Source: an uncultured Akkermansia sp.
GTDB taxonomy: Bacteria > Verrucomicrobiota > Verrucomicrobiia > Verrucomicrobiales > Akkermansiaceae
Direction of reading: 5' to 3'
DNA length: 64,000 nucleotides
NCBI GenBank assembly: GCA_905200945.1
Contig: CAJKMG010000003.1
Coordinates: forward strand, 248,001-312,000
The notes beneath the pieces are model-generated. The model saw nothing but the letters and a program-made list of their open reading frames with translations. It did not search any database and had not been told where the DNA came from. Shown in pieces: positions 52,467 to 63,122 of this stretch. Numbering within the stretch: position 1 is the first letter of the stretch; every line of letters begins with the position of its first letter. The position numbers were made by a program, and so were the translations under genes.

Positions 52467-55145
52467 ATGTTTTCAGAAACGCATTCGGACAGCCAGCGGG
52501 CGGACAGGATTCTGGCCTCCATCCGGAGGGAGGAAGCCCGTCCCGGCCGCGGCCTGCTGAAAATCTTCTTTGGCATGGCGCCGGGAGTAGGCAAGACATG
52601 CGCCATGCTGGAGGCAGCCATTCAGGCGGCGGACAAGGGAGTGCAAGTCATTATCGGCGTGGCTGAATCCCATGGAAGGGAAGAGACGATGCGGCTCATC
52701 GGCAGGCTGCCGCGCCTTCCCATGAAAAAGATGGTTTACCGGGGAGTGGAAATGGAGGAATTTGATTTGGAGGAGGCGTTGCGCGTGAAGCCCCAGCTTA
52801 TTCTGGTGGATGAGCTGGCGCATACCAACGTCCCGGGAGTGCGCCACAGGAAACGCTATCAGGACGTGGAGGATTTGCTGGCTGCGGGAATAGACGTTTA
52901 CACCACGCTGAATGTGCAGCATCTGGAAAGCCGTTCCGATACCGTTCATGACATTACAGCCGCCCCCGTGCAGGAAACCGTGCCGGATTCCGTATTGGCG
53001 GAGGCGGATTGCATCCAGCTGGTGGACATTACTCCGGACCAGTTGCGGACGCGCCTTCGGGAGGGGAAAGTGTACAGCGCTCCCCAGGCTTCCGCCGCTC
53101 TGGATCATTTTTTCAAGGAGTCCAATTTGACGGCCCTCCGGGAACTGGCCCTGCGCATCGTAGCGGAGAAGGTGGACCATGAGCTGACGGAGGTGCGTAC
53201 CATTTCCGGGGACCGCTCCATCTGGCGCAGCGGGGAACGTCTGATGGTGGCGGTAGGCCCCAGCCCGTTTTCCGCCCGGCTGGTGCGCTGGACGCGCCGC
53301 ATGGCTTATGCCCTGAACGCTCCGTGGATAGCCCTTTCCGTGGATACGGGCGTGCCCTTGCCCCCTGAACAGCAGCAGCGGCTGGACGCCAACCTGGAAT
53401 TGGCGCGGCGGCTGGGCGCGGAAGTAATCGTGATGCCCGGTTCCGATTTGGCGGAAACGCTGCTCCGCATGGCTTTTTTAAGAAATGTCAGCCAGATTGT
53501 GGTGGGCAAACCGCAGGAAAGCTACCTGTGGGGCCTGGTGCGGCCCATATCCCTGGTGGATAAGCTGGTGAAGGGCAGCGACCAGATTGACATTTACGTG
53601 GTTCCCGCTGCTCCGGGACCGGGCCGTAACCGTTGGAAAAGCTGGCACCGGGAAACGGAGAAAGATGGCCGGGATTACTGGCTGGCCGCAGGCGTGACAG
53701 CGGCCGTCACGGGAGTCGGCCTTCTGGTTTCCGCATTTACCGGTTATTTTGCTCCCGGTTTCCTGTATCTGGCCGGAGTGGTGGGCTTGGGTTTTTTCAT
53801 CCGTTCCCGCTGGGCCATGCTTTTGGCCGCGGCGTTGAGCGTCCTGTTGTGGAACCTGTTGTTTATTCCTCCGGTGATGACGTTCAAGATAGAGCGGCTG
53901 GAGGATGCGTTGATGTGCCTCTTTTTCTTTTTGGTGGCCCTTTCTACGGGACGGCTCACTTCCCGCCTGAGAATCCGCGAGCGGGAAGAACGGGAACGGG
54001 AAAAAAAGACCAATGCCCTGTTCCTGTATTCCCGGGCCATTGGATCCGCTTCGGACGTGCCTTCCCTCATTTCCGTCGCGGCGGGACAGATCAGCCAGAT
54101 TATGGGGGTGCGCCTGGCTGTCATGACGCCGGAGGGAAGCGGCGGCAAGCTGAGGCTTTGGGAGACCGGCGGAGAGTACTCCATGGATGAGAAGGAATGG
54201 AGCGTGGCCGTCTGGTGCATGGAACACCGCCGCCCCGCAGGAAGGTTTACGGATACGATCCCGGTAGCGGAAGGGTTTTACCTTCCCATGATGTCCGGGG
54301 AGCACTGCATGGGCGTATTGGGCGTAAGGCCGGAGGAAGGTGAACGCCTGACGGCCGGGCAGAAGGATTTGCTGGAAAGCATGGGAGCGCAGCTGGCCAT
54401 GGCGCTGGAGCGTGAAGAATTGAGGGCGGAACGGGCGCGTACGCGGCTTATGGAAGAATCGGAAAAACTGCACCGATCCCTGTTGGACAGCGTTTCCCAT
54501 GAGTTCAAAACGCCTTTGGCCGTGATTGAAGGCGGCTGTGAAAAATTGGCCGGACGTGCCGCGTCCGCACCGGAGGAGCGGGAAGAATACGGGGAAATTT
54601 TGCTGGCCGCGCGCCGTCTGCGCCGCCTGGTGAAGAATTTGCTGGATGTGAGCCGCCTGGAATCCGGCGCGTTGAAACCCAGATTGGATTGGTGCGATCT
54701 GGGGGATGTTATTGAAGGGGCTCTGGCTGCTACCAGAGAAGCACGCCGGAATCATCCCGTGTCTGTTTCCCTGCCGCCGGACTATCCGCTGGTGAAGGCG
54801 GATTTTTCCCTGATGGAACAGGTACTGGTCAATCTGCTGTTGAATGCCTGCGTACATACTCCTGAGGGAACCTCTGTTACGTTGCAAGGTGGTGCCGACC
54901 CCGTGCGCGGCCAGGTTTGGCTGGATATTCATGACATGGGGCCGGGCATTCCTCCCGAACGGGCGGAAACCATTTTTGAGCGCTTCCGGACGACGCGGCC
55001 CGGTGGTTTGGGCCTGGGGCTCCCCATTGTGCGCGGGTTTATGGAAGCTCAGCGCGGTGCCGTCTCCCTGGTTCCCGTTTCCACCGGAACATGTTTCCGG
55101 CTTGTCCTTCCCCTGGTGGAGCATGATAGTGTCCCTGAAGAGTAA
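52467..55145 (+). CDS. kdpD: Potassium-sensing histidine kinase KdpD
   Basis: 892 residues from ATG 52467, matching the usual KdpD length. An N-terminal KdpD domain has Walker A GMAPGVGKTCAML and LVDELAHTNVPG. A USP-like domain (about 225-370) and four membrane helices (about 400-490) follow, then a GAF-like domain and a HisKA domain with the phospho-His in S-V-S-H-E-F-K-T-P-L. The HATPase end is LVNLLLNAC, DMGPGIPPE, GLGLGLPIV. It senses low K+ and phosphorylates KdpE. The kinase gene comes first in this locus. Confidence 0.95.
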   Translation: MFSETHSDSQRADRILASIRREEARPGRGLLKIFFGMAPGVGKTCAMLEAAIQAADKGVQVIIGVAESHGREETMRLIGRLPRLPMKKMVYRGVEMEEFDLEEALRVKPQLILVDELAHTNVPGVRHRKRYQDVEDLLAAGIDVYTTLNVQHLESRSDTVHDITAAPVQETVPDSVLAEADCIQLVDITPDQLRTRLREGKVYSAPQASAALDHFFKESNLTALRELALRIVAEKVDHELTEVRTISGDRSIWRSGERLMVAVGPSPFSARLVRWTRRMAYALNAPWIALSVDTGVPLPPEQQQRLDANLELARRLGAEVIVMPGSDLAETLLRMAFLRNVSQIVVGKPQESYLWGLVRPISLVDKLVKGSDQIDIYVVPAAPGPGRNRWKSWHRETEKDGRDYWLAAGVTAAVTGVGLLVSAFTGYFAPGFLYLAGVVGLGFFIRSRWAMLLAAALSVLLWNLLFIPPVMTFKIERLEDALMCLFFFLVALSTGRLTSRLRIREREEREREKKTNALFLYSRAIGSASDVPSLISVAAGQISQIMGVRLAVMTPEGSGGKLRLWETGGEYSMDEKEWSVAVWCMEHRRPAGRFTDTIPVAEGFYLPMMSGEHCMGVLGVRPEEGERLTAGQKDLLESMGAQLAMALEREELRAERARTRLMEESEKLHRSLLDSVSHEFKTPLAVIEGGCEKLAGRAASAPEEREEYGEILLAARRLRRLVKNLLDVSRLESGALKPRLDWCDLGDVIEGALAATREARRNHPVSVSLPPDYPLVKADFSLMEQVLVNLLLNACVHTPEGTSVTLQGGADPVRGQVWLDIHDMGPGIPPERAETIFERFRTTRPGGLGLGLPIVRGFMEAQRGAVSLVPVSTGTCFRLVLPLVEHDSVPEE

Positions 55146-55159
55146 TTCCCCCCTGCCTC

Positions 55160-55858
55160 ATGAGTAATTTTCCTGCAGATATCCTGATTATTGACGATGA
55201 ACGGCAGATACGCCGTCTTCTGAACCTGACGCTGACCGGCGCAGGTTACCGTGTCCGCGAGTGTGAGAACGGGCAGCTTGGCCTGAGTGAGACCGCGCTG
55301 AAACGGCCGGACGCCATTATTCTGGATCTGGGTCTCCCGGATATCAACGGCCTGGAAGTGCTGAAACAGCTCCGGGAGTGGACTCAGGTTCCTATCCTGA
55401 TTTTGACGGCCTGGGACAGGGAGGATGAAAAGGTGGATGCCTTGGATGCCGGGGCGGATGATTACCTGACCAAGCCGTTCAGCGGCCGTGAATTGCTGGC
55501 GCGCCTGCGCGTGATGCTTCGGCGCAATCGTCCGGACCGGGAACCGTCTGTGTTCCGGTTGGGCTCCATTGTCGTGGATCTGAGTTCCCGGCGCGTGGAA
55601 AAGGGGAAAGAAGAAATTCATTTAACTTCCAAAGAGTACGGAATTCTGCGTCTGTTGCTGCTCCATCAGGGCAAGGTGATGACCCACCGCCAGCTGCTCC
55701 GTGAAATTTGGGGCCCTCAGCATGAGGAAGACACGCACTACCTGCGGGTGCACATTGCCCACCTGCGCCAGAAGCTGGGGGATTCCGATCCGGAAAACCG
55801 CATTATCCGCGCGGAATCCGGTCTGGGGTACAGAATTGTGGCGGACGGCACCGAGTAA
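55160..55858 (+). CDS. kdpE: Response regulator KdpE (OmpR type)
   Basis: 232 residues. The receiver domain has ILIIDDERQIR, phospho-Asp in ILDLGLPDINGLE, Thr in LILTAWD and Lys in LTKPFSG. The winged-helix DNA-binding domain ends HYLRVHIAHLRQKLGD...GLGYRI. It activates kdp expression when KdpD signals K+ shortage. It lies 14 bases after kdpD, cotranscribed. Start is ATG 55160. Confidence 0.95.
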   Translation: MSNFPADILIIDDERQIRRLLNLTLTGAGYRVRECENGQLGLSETALKRPDAIILDLGLPDINGLEVLKQLREWTQVPILILTAWDREDEKVDALDAGADDYLTKPFSGRELLARLRVMLRRNRPDREPSVFRLGSIVVDLSSRRVEKGKEEIHLTSKEYGILRLLLLHQGKVMTHRQLLREIWGPQHEEDTHYLRVHIAHLRQKLGDSDPENRIIRAESGLGYRIVADGTE

Positions 55859-56010
55859 CCCTTTTCCCGTTTTTCCGGGCCGTAAAAAATAGTGGCGCAT
55901 CATCTGAAGCAACCGGGAAATATATTTTTTCATAACGGTTGGAGAAGGTAGCTTAACTTCACGCAGGCCAACATGATGTGTAAGATTCAAGGCGTATTTA
56001 ATACGTCTTT

Positions 56011-56790
56011 ATGAAGATCAAGTACAACGCAAGAAACGTAGGAGCCGCAGCCCTGGGCTGCGCCATGATAGCAGGAAGCGTCTGCGTAGGCGGGGAAACG
56101 GCTTCCCCGACGGCGGCCTCCCTGACGAATATGCAGGAGGCTGCCATCCCCTCTACGGACACGGACTGGGCCTTTTCTCTCTCTGCGGGGTGGTCCAGCA
56201 AATATGTAACGGAAGGGCTGGACTGCCTGCCAGGCAGCGGCATCTGGGAAGTGGCTCCGAGTATTTCTTGGAAGAATTTTACGCTCAGTGCCTGGTATGC
56301 CGGGGGAGATTCCGCCAATTACGATGAACTGGACCTGGTTCTGGGTTACGCCTGGAGCCTGGGGAAATGGACTGTCAATCCCTGGTATGAGCATCAATTC
56401 TATTTTACGCAGGATTATAATGTAGCCAATCCGGCGCTGACAGTCTCCTATGCCGTAACGGACTGGCTGACCGTGGGGACGGAGACCCAGGTGAAAGTGG
56501 AACACCAGGATTTTGAAGCCTATTACAGCGCCTTTGTGAGGTTGGAGTGGTCTCCCCTGGAAAATGTGACCGTGGTTCCCATGGTCAGGTACGGGTATAA
56601 TGGCGGTTATAACGTGGACTATGACGACGGTTCCAACTGCATTGACTGGAGCTTGGGTGTGACGTGGAGGTTTGCAGAACATTATACGCTTTCCGGATCC
56701 GTCAATTATTCCCAGGCGGCCACGGTGCTGCGCCGCAGAGATGCCGGAGACGAATTCTGGCTGGGATTCCGCCTTGGCGTGGAATTTTAA
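56011..56790 (+). CDS. Outer-membrane beta-barrel protein within the kdp locus
   Basis: 259 residues. A signal peptide (MKIKYNARNVGAAALGCAMIAGSVCVGG) precedes a body of alternating aromatic strands: FSLSAGWSSKYVTEGLD, WEVAPSISWKNFTLSAWYAGGD, LDLVLGYAWSLGKWTVNPWYEHQFYFT. It ends in Phe (LGFRLGVEF), as outer-membrane barrels do. The 'SSKYVTEG' start is like small porins of the TorF/TIGR02001 kind. It sits between kdpE and kdpA, 152 bases after kdpE, and has a hairpin after it. A role in potassium entry across the outer membrane is an inference from position. Confidence 0.75.
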   Translation: MKIKYNARNVGAAALGCAMIAGSVCVGGETASPTAASLTNMQEAAIPSTDTDWAFSLSAGWSSKYVTEGLDCLPGSGIWEVAPSISWKNFTLSAWYAGGDSANYDELDLVLGYAWSLGKWTVNPWYEHQFYFTQDYNVANPALTVSYAVTDWLTVGTETQVKVEHQDFEAYYSAFVRLEWSPLENVTVVPMVRYGYNGGYNVDYDDGSNCIDWSLGVTWRFAEHYTLSGSVNYSQAATVLRRRDAGDEFWLGFRLGVEF

Positions 56791-56811
56791 CGGAGCGCTG
56801 GCGTTAAAAAC

Positions 56812-56860
56812 GGGCTTCCGGAGGAGAATTAATAATTTTTTAATGTCCGGAAGCCCTTTG
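56812..56860 (+). terminator. Terminator-like hairpin between barrel gene and kdpA
   Basis: GGGCTTCCGG and CCGGAAGCCC pair over 10 bp around 25 AT-rich bases, then TTTG. It may limit read-through from the regulatory genes into kdpABC. Confidence 0.65.
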
Positions 56861-56901
56861 TTAACTACCCGGAATTCCCAGAGTACGCGTAGAGTTGCTT
56901 T

Positions 56902-58602
56902 GTGTCCTCACACGACTTGTTAATCATTGTCCTGTTTATAGGCATACTGGTCTCTTTCACCCCGTTTCTCGGAAAATGGCTGGCGAATGTTTTGCAGGGA
57001 AAGCGGACATGGCTTTCCCCGGTTCTGGAGCCCGCGGAACGCTGCGTCTACCGTATGGCTGGCGTGGACCCCGCCCGGGAAATGGACTGGAAAAAGTATC
57101 TGGCGGCTGTTCTTCTGTTTAACGCCGCTGGGTTCCTCGTCCTTTTCCTTTCCCTGCTGTGCCAGAAATGGCTGCCTCTGAATCCTGCCGGAACGGAAAA
57201 TATGCGGTGGGATATAGCCTTGAATACGGCCATCAGCTTCGTGACCAGCACCGGCTGGCAGTTTTATTCAGGGGAAGGGCCGGAAGGCGTCAGCTATTTT
57301 GTTCAAATGACCGGGCTGGGCGTGCAGAATTTCGTCAGCGCCGCCACGGGAATTGCCGTCATGTCCGCCCTGATCCGCGGGCTGGAAAGAAGATGCGCTT
57401 CTACCTTGGGGAATTTCTGGGCGGATCTGACGCGCAGCACGTTGTACTTTCTGGTTCCTGTTTCCTCCGCTGTTGCTCTTCTGCTGGTTTCTCAGGGGGT
57501 GGTGCAGTCCTTTGACGGACCCACTGCCGTGCCTGGCATGGATGGCGTGGCGCAGATGATTCCCAATGGCCCGGCGGCATCCCAGATAGCCATCAAACAG
57601 CTTGGAACAAACGGCGGCGGCTTTTTCGGGAACAACAGCACGCATCCTTTTGAAAACCCCACGCCTTTCAGCAATATGGTGGAAATGCTTTCCCTGCTTC
57701 TGGCCGGTTGCGCCTGCCCCTACGCCTATGGCGTCATGATTGGAAAAAAGAGGCAGGGATGGATTATTTTCGGTGCCATGATGATTCTGCTTGTGGCGGC
57801 TATCTGCCTGTCCCAGTGGGCGGAACATGCGGGGAACCCACTGTTCCCGGGTATGGAAATGCTGGAAGGCAAGGAAGCGCGCCTGGGCGTTACGAACAGT
57901 TCTCTCTGGTCCGTCGCTACGGAGGCATCCTCCAACGGTTCCGTGAACTGCATGCACTCCAGCATGTCCCCGCTGGGAGGCGGCATTGCCTTGTTCAATA
58001 TATTGCTGGGTGAGGTAATCTTCGGCGGCTTGGGCAGCGGTTTATGCGGCATGCTGATGTTTGCCATGATTACTGTGTTTCTGTGCGGTTTAATGGTAGG
58101 ACGAACCCCGGAGTTTCTAGGTAAAAAACTGGGAGCCCGGGAAGTGCGCTGGGCCATGGTGGGCATCCTGCTGCCCGGCATAGCCGTCCTGGCCATGAGC
58201 GGGCTGGCCGCCGCTGCGGAAGCTGGACGGGCATCCATCTGCAATGCCGGCCCCCATGGTCTGACGGAAATCCTGTACTGCTTCGGATCCCAGGCCGGGA
58301 ATAATGGAAGCGCCTTTGCCGGTCTGGTTGTAGGGGGTACGCCTTTTTATTCCCTGCTGGGCGGTTTGGCGATGCTGCTGGCCCGTTTCGGAACTATTAT
58401 TTCGGTGATGATGATTGCTGGCGGCATGGCATCCAAAAAAAACGCTCCGCCGGCCCAGGGCTCCATGGAGACGGATAACCTGATGTTCATGGTCCTGCTG
58501 GTAGCTGTTGTGCTGGTTGTGGGTGCCCTCACTTTCTTCCCGGCCCTGGCTTTGGGACCTATTCTGGAGCATTTGCTCCTGTATTCGGGAGCCATGCTTT
58601 AA
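56902..58602 (+). CDS. kdpA: Potassium-transporting ATPase subunit A
   Basis: 566 residues from GTG 56902. The pore-forming subunit, with ten or so helices and four filter loops: [46 protein letters not shown] and [13 protein letters not shown]. It selects K+ and passes it to KdpB. No kdpF-like short gene precedes it. kdpB follows after 29 bases. Confidence 0.96.
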   Translation: MSSHDLLIIVLFIGILVSFTPFLGKWLANVLQGKRTWLSPVLEPAERCVYRMAGVDPAREMDWKKYLAAVLLFNAAGFLVLFLSLLCQKWLPLNPAGTENMRWDIALNTAISFVTSTGWQFYSGEGPEGVSYFVQMTGLGVQNFVSAATGIAVMSALIRGLERRCASTLGNFWADLTRSTLYFLVPVSSAVALLLVSQGVVQSFDGPTAVPGMDGVAQMIPNGPAASQIAIKQLGTNGGGFFGNNSTHPFENPTPFSNMVEMLSLLLAGCACPYAYGVMIGKKRQGWIIFGAMMILLVAAICLSQWAEHAGNPLFPGMEMLEGKEARLGVTNSSLWSVATEASSNGSVNCMHSSMSPLGGGIALFNILLGEVIFGGLGSGLCGMLMFAMITVFLCGLMVGRTPEFLGKKLGAREVRWAMVGILLPGIAVLAMSGLAAAAEAGRASICNAGPHGLTEILYCFGSQAGNNGSAFAGLVVGGTPFYSLLGGLAMLLARFGTIISVMMIAGGMASKKNAPPAQGSMETDNLMFMVLLVAVVLVVGALTFFPALALGPILEHLLLYSGAML

Positions 58603-58631
58603 GGCGCCTTTGCCGGCAATCCGGATGTTTT

Positions 58632-60746
58632 ATGATCATGAAGGAGAAAAAGAGTCAATCCTGGTATGACGGAGCCATGTTGAAAACGGCTTTCCTGAAT
58701 GCGCTGCGCAAATTTGACCCGCGAGTCCTGTCCAAAAACTTCGTGATGTTTGTCACGGCTGTCGGCGCCCTGACGGCAACGATTGTTTTTATCAGGGATT
58801 TGTCTGCCGAACAGCCTTTCGGCTTTACTTTGCAAATCGCGCTCTGGCTCTGGCTCACCGTTCTTTTCGCCAACTTTGCGGAAGCGCTGGCGGAAGGCCG
58901 GGGAAAGGCGTATGCGGACGCCCTGAAAGAAATGCGTGTTTACGTGAACGCCCGTTTGCTGACGGACAGGGGAACGGAGGAGATCGTCTCCGTTTCAGAA
59001 TTGCGCAGAGGGGACAAAGTGTTGTGCGAGGCCGGGGATATCATCCCCCTGGATGGAGAGGTGGTAGAAGGCATCGCTAGCGTGGATGAATCTGCCATTA
59101 CCGGGGAATCCGCTCCGGTTATCCGTGAAAGCGGGGGAGACCGCAGCGCCGTAACGGGTGGAACCCGTGTAATCAGTGACGGCATTATTATCCGTATTAC
59201 CGTGGAACCGGGCCATACTTTCCTGGATCGCATGATTTCCATGGTGGAGGGGGCCAGCCGGCAGAAAACGCCCAATGAAACCGCGCTGAGCATCCTGCTG
59301 GTGGCGCTGACCATTGTTTTCCTTACCGTGGTTCTTTCCCTTCCCGCCCTGGTCGGATACATTGAGGATTCCGCCCGGGCGTTTGGATTCAGGGCGGAGG
59401 GCCACATTTCCCTGCCCATTCTGGTCTCTCTTCTGGTATGCCTGATTCCGACGACAATCGGCGGGTTGTTGAGTGCCGTTGGTATCAGCGGCATTGACCG
59501 GCTTGTACGCCGGAATGTGCTGGCTGTATCCGGTCGCGCCGTGGAAGTGGCCGGGGACATCGATGTGCTGATGCTGGATAAAACCGGAACCATTACTTTC
59601 GGCAATCGAATGGCGAATGAATTCCTGCCTGCACCCGGTGTGGATGACCTGCAGCTGGCGGAAGCCGCCCAGCTTGCTTCCCTGTCTGACGAAACGCCGG
59701 AAGGCCGCAGCATCGTAGTGCTGGCTAAAAAACAGTTTGGAATCCGGAGTCGCCATATGGATGCGGACCATATTGTTTTTATTCCATTTTCCGCTTCCAC
59801 CCGCATGAGCGGCGTGGATATGGCGGAGCACGATGGCCAGCCGGCCGTTTCCATCCGGAAGGGGGCGGCGGAAAGCGTGGCGCAGTGGGTGGAAATCCGG
59901 GGAGGAACTTTCCCGCAAGAGGTGGAAATGATGGTGCAGAATGTCGCGCGTGCCGGTGGTACGCCGCTGGTAGTGGCCCGGGGAAAAGACGTGCTGGGTG
60001 TCATTTATCTGAAAGACATTGTCAAGGGCGGCATCAAGGAACGCTTTGCCCGGCTCCGGGCCATGGGTATCCGGACTGTCATGGTGACAGGGGACAATGC
60101 TCTGACTGCCGCATCCATTGCGGCGGAAGCCGGCGTGGACGACTTTATGGCGGAAGCTACGCCTGAGATGAAGCTGGCGCGCATCCGTGAGGAACAGGCT
60201 GCCGGCCGTCTGGTGGCCATGACGGGGGACGGAACCAATGACGCTCCCGCGCTGGCCCAGGCCGATGTGGGCGTGGCGATGAACACCGGAACGCAGGCTG
60301 CCCGCGAGGCGGGAAACATGGTGGACCTAGACAGCAATCCGACCAAGCTGATTGAAATCGTGGAAATCGGCAAACAAATGCTGATTACCCGCGGTGCGCT
60401 GACCACCTTCTCTTTCGCCAACGACATAGCCAAATACTTTGCCATCATTCCCGCCATGTTTGCCGGCCTCTTTGTGGCCGACGGCATGACCAGTGGACCG
60501 CTTTCCGCGTTGAACGTCATGGGTCTGAATTCCCCGCAAAGCGCTATTCTCAGTGCTGTGGTTTTTAACGCCCTGGTCATTGTGGCGCTGATTCCGCTGG
60601 CCTTAAAGGGGGTTTCTTATCGTCCGGCGGGGGCGTCCTCCCTGCTGAAGCGCAATATCCTCGTTTACGGGGTGGGCGGCCTGATTGCGCCTTTTATGGG
60701 CATCAAGCTTATTGATATGGTCATCAGTGCATGGCGCCTTGTTTGA
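58632..60746 (+). CDS. kdpB: Potassium-transporting ATPase subunit B (P-type ATPase)
   Basis: 704 residues. P-type ATPase with the actuator motif [10 protein letters not shown], the phosphorylated Asp in L-D-K-T-G-T-I-T, the nucleotide-domain [24 protein letters not shown] and [23 protein letters not shown]. It hydrolyses ATP to drive K+ uptake through KdpA. Start is ATG 58632; ATG 58638 two codons on is also possible. Confidence 0.97.
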   Translation: MIMKEKKSQSWYDGAMLKTAFLNALRKFDPRVLSKNFVMFVTAVGALTATIVFIRDLSAEQPFGFTLQIALWLWLTVLFANFAEALAEGRGKAYADALKEMRVYVNARLLTDRGTEEIVSVSELRRGDKVLCEAGDIIPLDGEVVEGIASVDESAITGESAPVIRESGGDRSAVTGGTRVISDGIIIRITVEPGHTFLDRMISMVEGASRQKTPNETALSILLVALTIVFLTVVLSLPALVGYIEDSARAFGFRAEGHISLPILVSLLVCLIPTTIGGLLSAVGISGIDRLVRRNVLAVSGRAVEVAGDIDVLMLDKTGTITFGNRMANEFLPAPGVDDLQLAEAAQLASLSDETPEGRSIVVLAKKQFGIRSRHMDADHIVFIPFSASTRMSGVDMAEHDGQPAVSIRKGAAESVAQWVEIRGGTFPQEVEMMVQNVARAGGTPLVVARGKDVLGVIYLKDIVKGGIKERFARLRAMGIRTVMVTGDNALTAASIAAEAGVDDFMAEATPEMKLARIREEQAAGRLVAMTGDGTNDAPALAQADVGVAMNTGTQAAREAGNMVDLDSNPTKLIEIVEIGKQMLITRGALTTFSFANDIAKYFAIIPAMFAGLFVADGMTSGPLSALNVMGLNSPQSAILSAVVFNALVIVALIPLALKGVSYRPAGASSLLKRNILVYGVGGLIAPFMGIKLIDMVISAWRLV

Positions 60747-60774
60747 AAATCCAATCCTAACCTGCTGAATCATT

Positions 60775-61350
60775 ATGAAGTGGACATTTCCCAATCTGCG
60801 CCTGTTTCTGTCTCTGGCCGTCATTACCGGCGGCATTTACCCTTTGGCCGTTACGCTGATCAGCCTGATTTTTTTTCCTCATCAGGCGCATGGTTCCCTA
60901 ATCCGGAATGAACGGGGGGAAATCATCGCTTCGGAGCTTATTGCCCAGCCTTTTACCTCCGCCAAATATTTCTGGCCCCGGCCCTCCGCCGGAGGATACG
61001 CTACCATGCCTTCCGCAGCCAGCAACCTCTCTTGGACTTCCGGGAAGCTGGTCAGGGTGGTGGCGGAGCGAAAGACGGCTCTGCTGAAAGCCCACAATCT
61101 GCCGGAGACAACGCCTGTCCCTGAGGACATGCTTTTTGCGTCCGGCAGCGGTCTGGAACCCTTCATTTCTCCGGAAGCGGCGGAATTTCAGTTGAACCGT
61201 GTTGCCGCCGCGCGCGGAGTGCCTCCGGAAAAAATCCGGGAACTGGTGGCTGAACACTTCGTCCGGGGCGGAATTCTGGGGGAAAACGTAATCAACGTAA
61301 TGACGCTGAACGCTGCGCTGGATACATTGTTCCCGATAAGCGGGATGTAA
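60775..61350 (+). CDS. kdpC: Potassium-transporting ATPase subunit C
   Basis: 191 residues. One N-terminal membrane helix (LRLFLSLAVITGGIYPLAVTLI), then RNERGEIIASELIAQPF, the FWPRPSAGGY motif, ASNL, and GSGLEPFISPEAAEFQLNRVAAARG. It stabilises the KdpABC complex and assists ATP use. Last gene of the kdp locus; the 272-base gap to the cupin gene holds a weak GC-rich hairpin and a CCGGGGCGGTTTTT tail near 61437 that could terminate it. Confidence 0.95.
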   Translation: MKWTFPNLRLFLSLAVITGGIYPLAVTLISLIFFPHQAHGSLIRNERGEIIASELIAQPFTSAKYFWPRPSAGGYATMPSAASNLSWTSGKLVRVVAERKTALLKAHNLPETTPVPEDMLFASGSGLEPFISPEAAEFQLNRVAAARGVPPEKIRELVAEHFVRGGILGENVINVMTLNAALDTLFPISGM

Positions 61351-61622
61351 TTGACCGCCCTGGCCCGGGGGATATCCTGGCGGAAAAATCGTCCGGCATC
61401 AGCCGGTGCCTTGGTTCCGCGTCTTTCTCCGGGTTACCGGGGCGGTTTTTATATTGGATTTTGCCGGTTTGGTCGGATTTGTTGAAAAACAGAGACGACA
61501 GATTGGCCGGCGTACGGTATGCTGCCGGATAATCCTTTCAGAGTGCAGCAACAGGGGGGCGACATCCTCTCGTCAGTTTTATTAGGCTGATATGAAGTTT
61601 CTTCAGCCCCAAATTCGGCTGT

Positions 61623-61976
61623 TTACAAATAGTCCTCCCTTGGCGGCGTGAACACATCGACAACCTCGCCGCTTTCCATCACCTCAAAGGAATGAAGCGT
61701 ATTGCCCGGTATGGCGTAACTGTCCCCTGCATGAAGCAACACTTCAATATTCTCCTCCGGCATTTCCATATTCAGGCGGTATTCGCCTGAAATGACGTAC
61801 CCGCATTGTTCATGCGGATGTTGGTGGGTGGAGGCGAAGTTGCCTTTCACATAGTTCATCTTTGCTACCATTGATTTCTCTCCGACAGCGAGCGAATCCA
61901 ATGAAACGCCCTTGAAGATTTTCTTCGATGCATCTTCCTTGCGAACTATGATTTTATTATTTTTTATGATTTTCAT
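61623..61976 (-). CDS. Cupin domain protein
   Basis: 117 residues, a single cupin barrel: N-F-A-S-T-H-Q-H-P-H-E-Q-C-G-Y-V-I-S-G-E supplies two or three His and one Glu ligand, and GDSYAIPGNTLHSFEV the last His. The specific role is unknown. It starts 1 base after the stop of the MarR-GNAT gene, so the two are cotranscribed and perhaps coupled. Codons are more AT-rich than in the kdp genes. Confidence 0.8.
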   Translation of the reverse strand: MKIIKNNKIIVRKEDASKKIFKGVSLDSLAVGEKSMVAKMNYVKGNFASTHQHPHEQCGYVISGEYRLNMEMPEENIEVLLHAGDSYAIPGNTLHSFEVMESGEVVDVFTPPREDYL

Positions 61977-61977
61977 A

Positions 61978-62934
61978 TCAATACGTTATCTTCAGTTCCA
62001 TCTGGATGTTTCCGCGTTCGTATGTCGGGTGATTTTTCGCAAGTTCCATGAATCCCAGCTTTTTATATGTGTGTATGGCGGGCTTGAGCAGGGTGTTGCT
62101 TTCAAGAAAAAGAATTTTCGCCTTCATGTCCTTTGCTTTGTCTATGGCGGCATTGCAAAGTATTTCCCCGATGCCTTTGCCCTGCGCATGAGGGTGAACG
62201 GCAAGTTTCGCCAGTTCATAATCATATACCGGGTCATCCATTTTGCAGAGGGCACAAACTCCGACGGGTTTCCCCCTGTAAAGGGCTACAAAGATAAAGC
62301 CTCCTTTGTTGATAATATATTCCTGCGGATGATCAAGATAGTCCAGATCGTGCGGTTCTATTTTCCAATGTTGCGTAATCCACTGCACGTTAAGTGATTT
62401 AAATACATTTTTATAACGCGGTTCGTAAAGAACTACCCTGATATGCTCCCTTTCCCTCATTTTCCGGGCTTCTTTGACCCGTTGCAGCAGACTCTTTTCA
62501 GCGAGCCGGTCTTCCCATTCGCCGATAGCTCTCCACAAATCATGGCGCGTTTCCCTGGAAATATCCTCTACGGCAGCCTCCACGTCTTTGCAAAGTTCTG
62601 CCAGCATGGCAGAAACTTTTTTTCCATATGGAGACAAGGCGATGACGGTGCGTCTCTTGTCTGTCTGGTCTTCAAGGCCATTCACCAATCCTTTTGCCGT
62701 CATTTCTCCAACGATATTGCTCACGGATGGATGACTGTGCCCTATTTCCTTCGCTATGCCCGTTATTGTTTTCTCTTTCCCGTCGGCTAAAACGAAAAGC
62801 AGGGGAAACCACTTCGGCTTGATGTCGATGCCGTATAATTCATAAATTTGGCTTGCATCAGACGTCACGGCATCCGTCAGCATGCGCAGCCTGCTTCCAA
62901 TGGCTATTTTACCTGTCCTATCGAAAAAATCCAT
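61978..62934 (-). CDS. MarR-type regulator fused to GNAT acetyltransferase
   Basis: 318 residues. The N-terminal winged helix-turn-helix has [22 protein letters not shown] and [17 protein letters not shown]. The C-terminal GNAT domain has [35 protein letters not shown], including the acetyl-CoA loop Q-G-K-G-I-G, and [21 protein letters not shown]. Such fusions are known; the acetylated substrate is not. Start is ATG 62934. A tandem 12-bp repeat directly upstream may be its operator. It is first in an operon with the cupin gene and is divergent from clpB. Confidence 0.87.
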   Translation of the reverse strand: MDFFDRTGKIAIGSRLRMLTDAVTSDASQIYELYGIDIKPKWFPLLFVLADGKEKTITGIAKEIGHSHPSVSNIVGEMTAKGLVNGLEDQTDKRRTVIALSPYGKKVSAMLAELCKDVEAAVEDISRETRHDLWRAIGEWEDRLAEKSLLQRVKEARKMREREHIRVVLYEPRYKNVFKSLNVQWITQHWKIEPHDLDYLDHPQEYIINKGGFIFVALYRGKPVGVCALCKMDDPVYDYELAKLAVHPHAQGKGIGEILCNAAIDKAKDMKAKILFLESNTLLKPAIHTYKKLGFMELAKNHPTYERGNIQMELKITY

Positions 62935-62948
62935 ATCTTTCCGTTATT

Positions 62949-62972
62949 GAATACGTAACTGATTACATAACT
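62949..62972 (-). promoter_or_regulatory. Tandem 12-bp repeat, candidate MarR operator
   Basis: On the minus strand AGTTATGTAATC and AGTTACGTATTC abut (10 of 12 identical). They lie 15-38 bases upstream of the MarR-GNAT start. GTAA-CTGA-TTAC within it is also an inverted repeat. Autoregulation is inferred. Confidence 0.5.
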
Positions 62973-63054
62973 AATATGCCATTATCATGTGAGCAAGCAT
63001 TTTTTCACATTTTAGTCTTCTTGCGGGTGGGGAATACCGCTGTATCCATCAATG

Positions 63055-63081
63055 GAATGGAAAAATCCTGTTTTTCCATTC
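63055..63081. promoter_or_regulatory. Hairpin in the clpB leader
   Basis: GAATGGAAAAA and TTTTTCCATTC are perfect 11-bp arms with a 5-base loop, 41 bases before the clpB ATG. It is not CIRCE. The A/U-rich stem could be a leader structure or a protein site. Confidence 0.5.
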
Positions 63082-63122
63082 AACGGTTGGAGTTATTCTT
63101 ATGTCTAAAACACCAACATACC

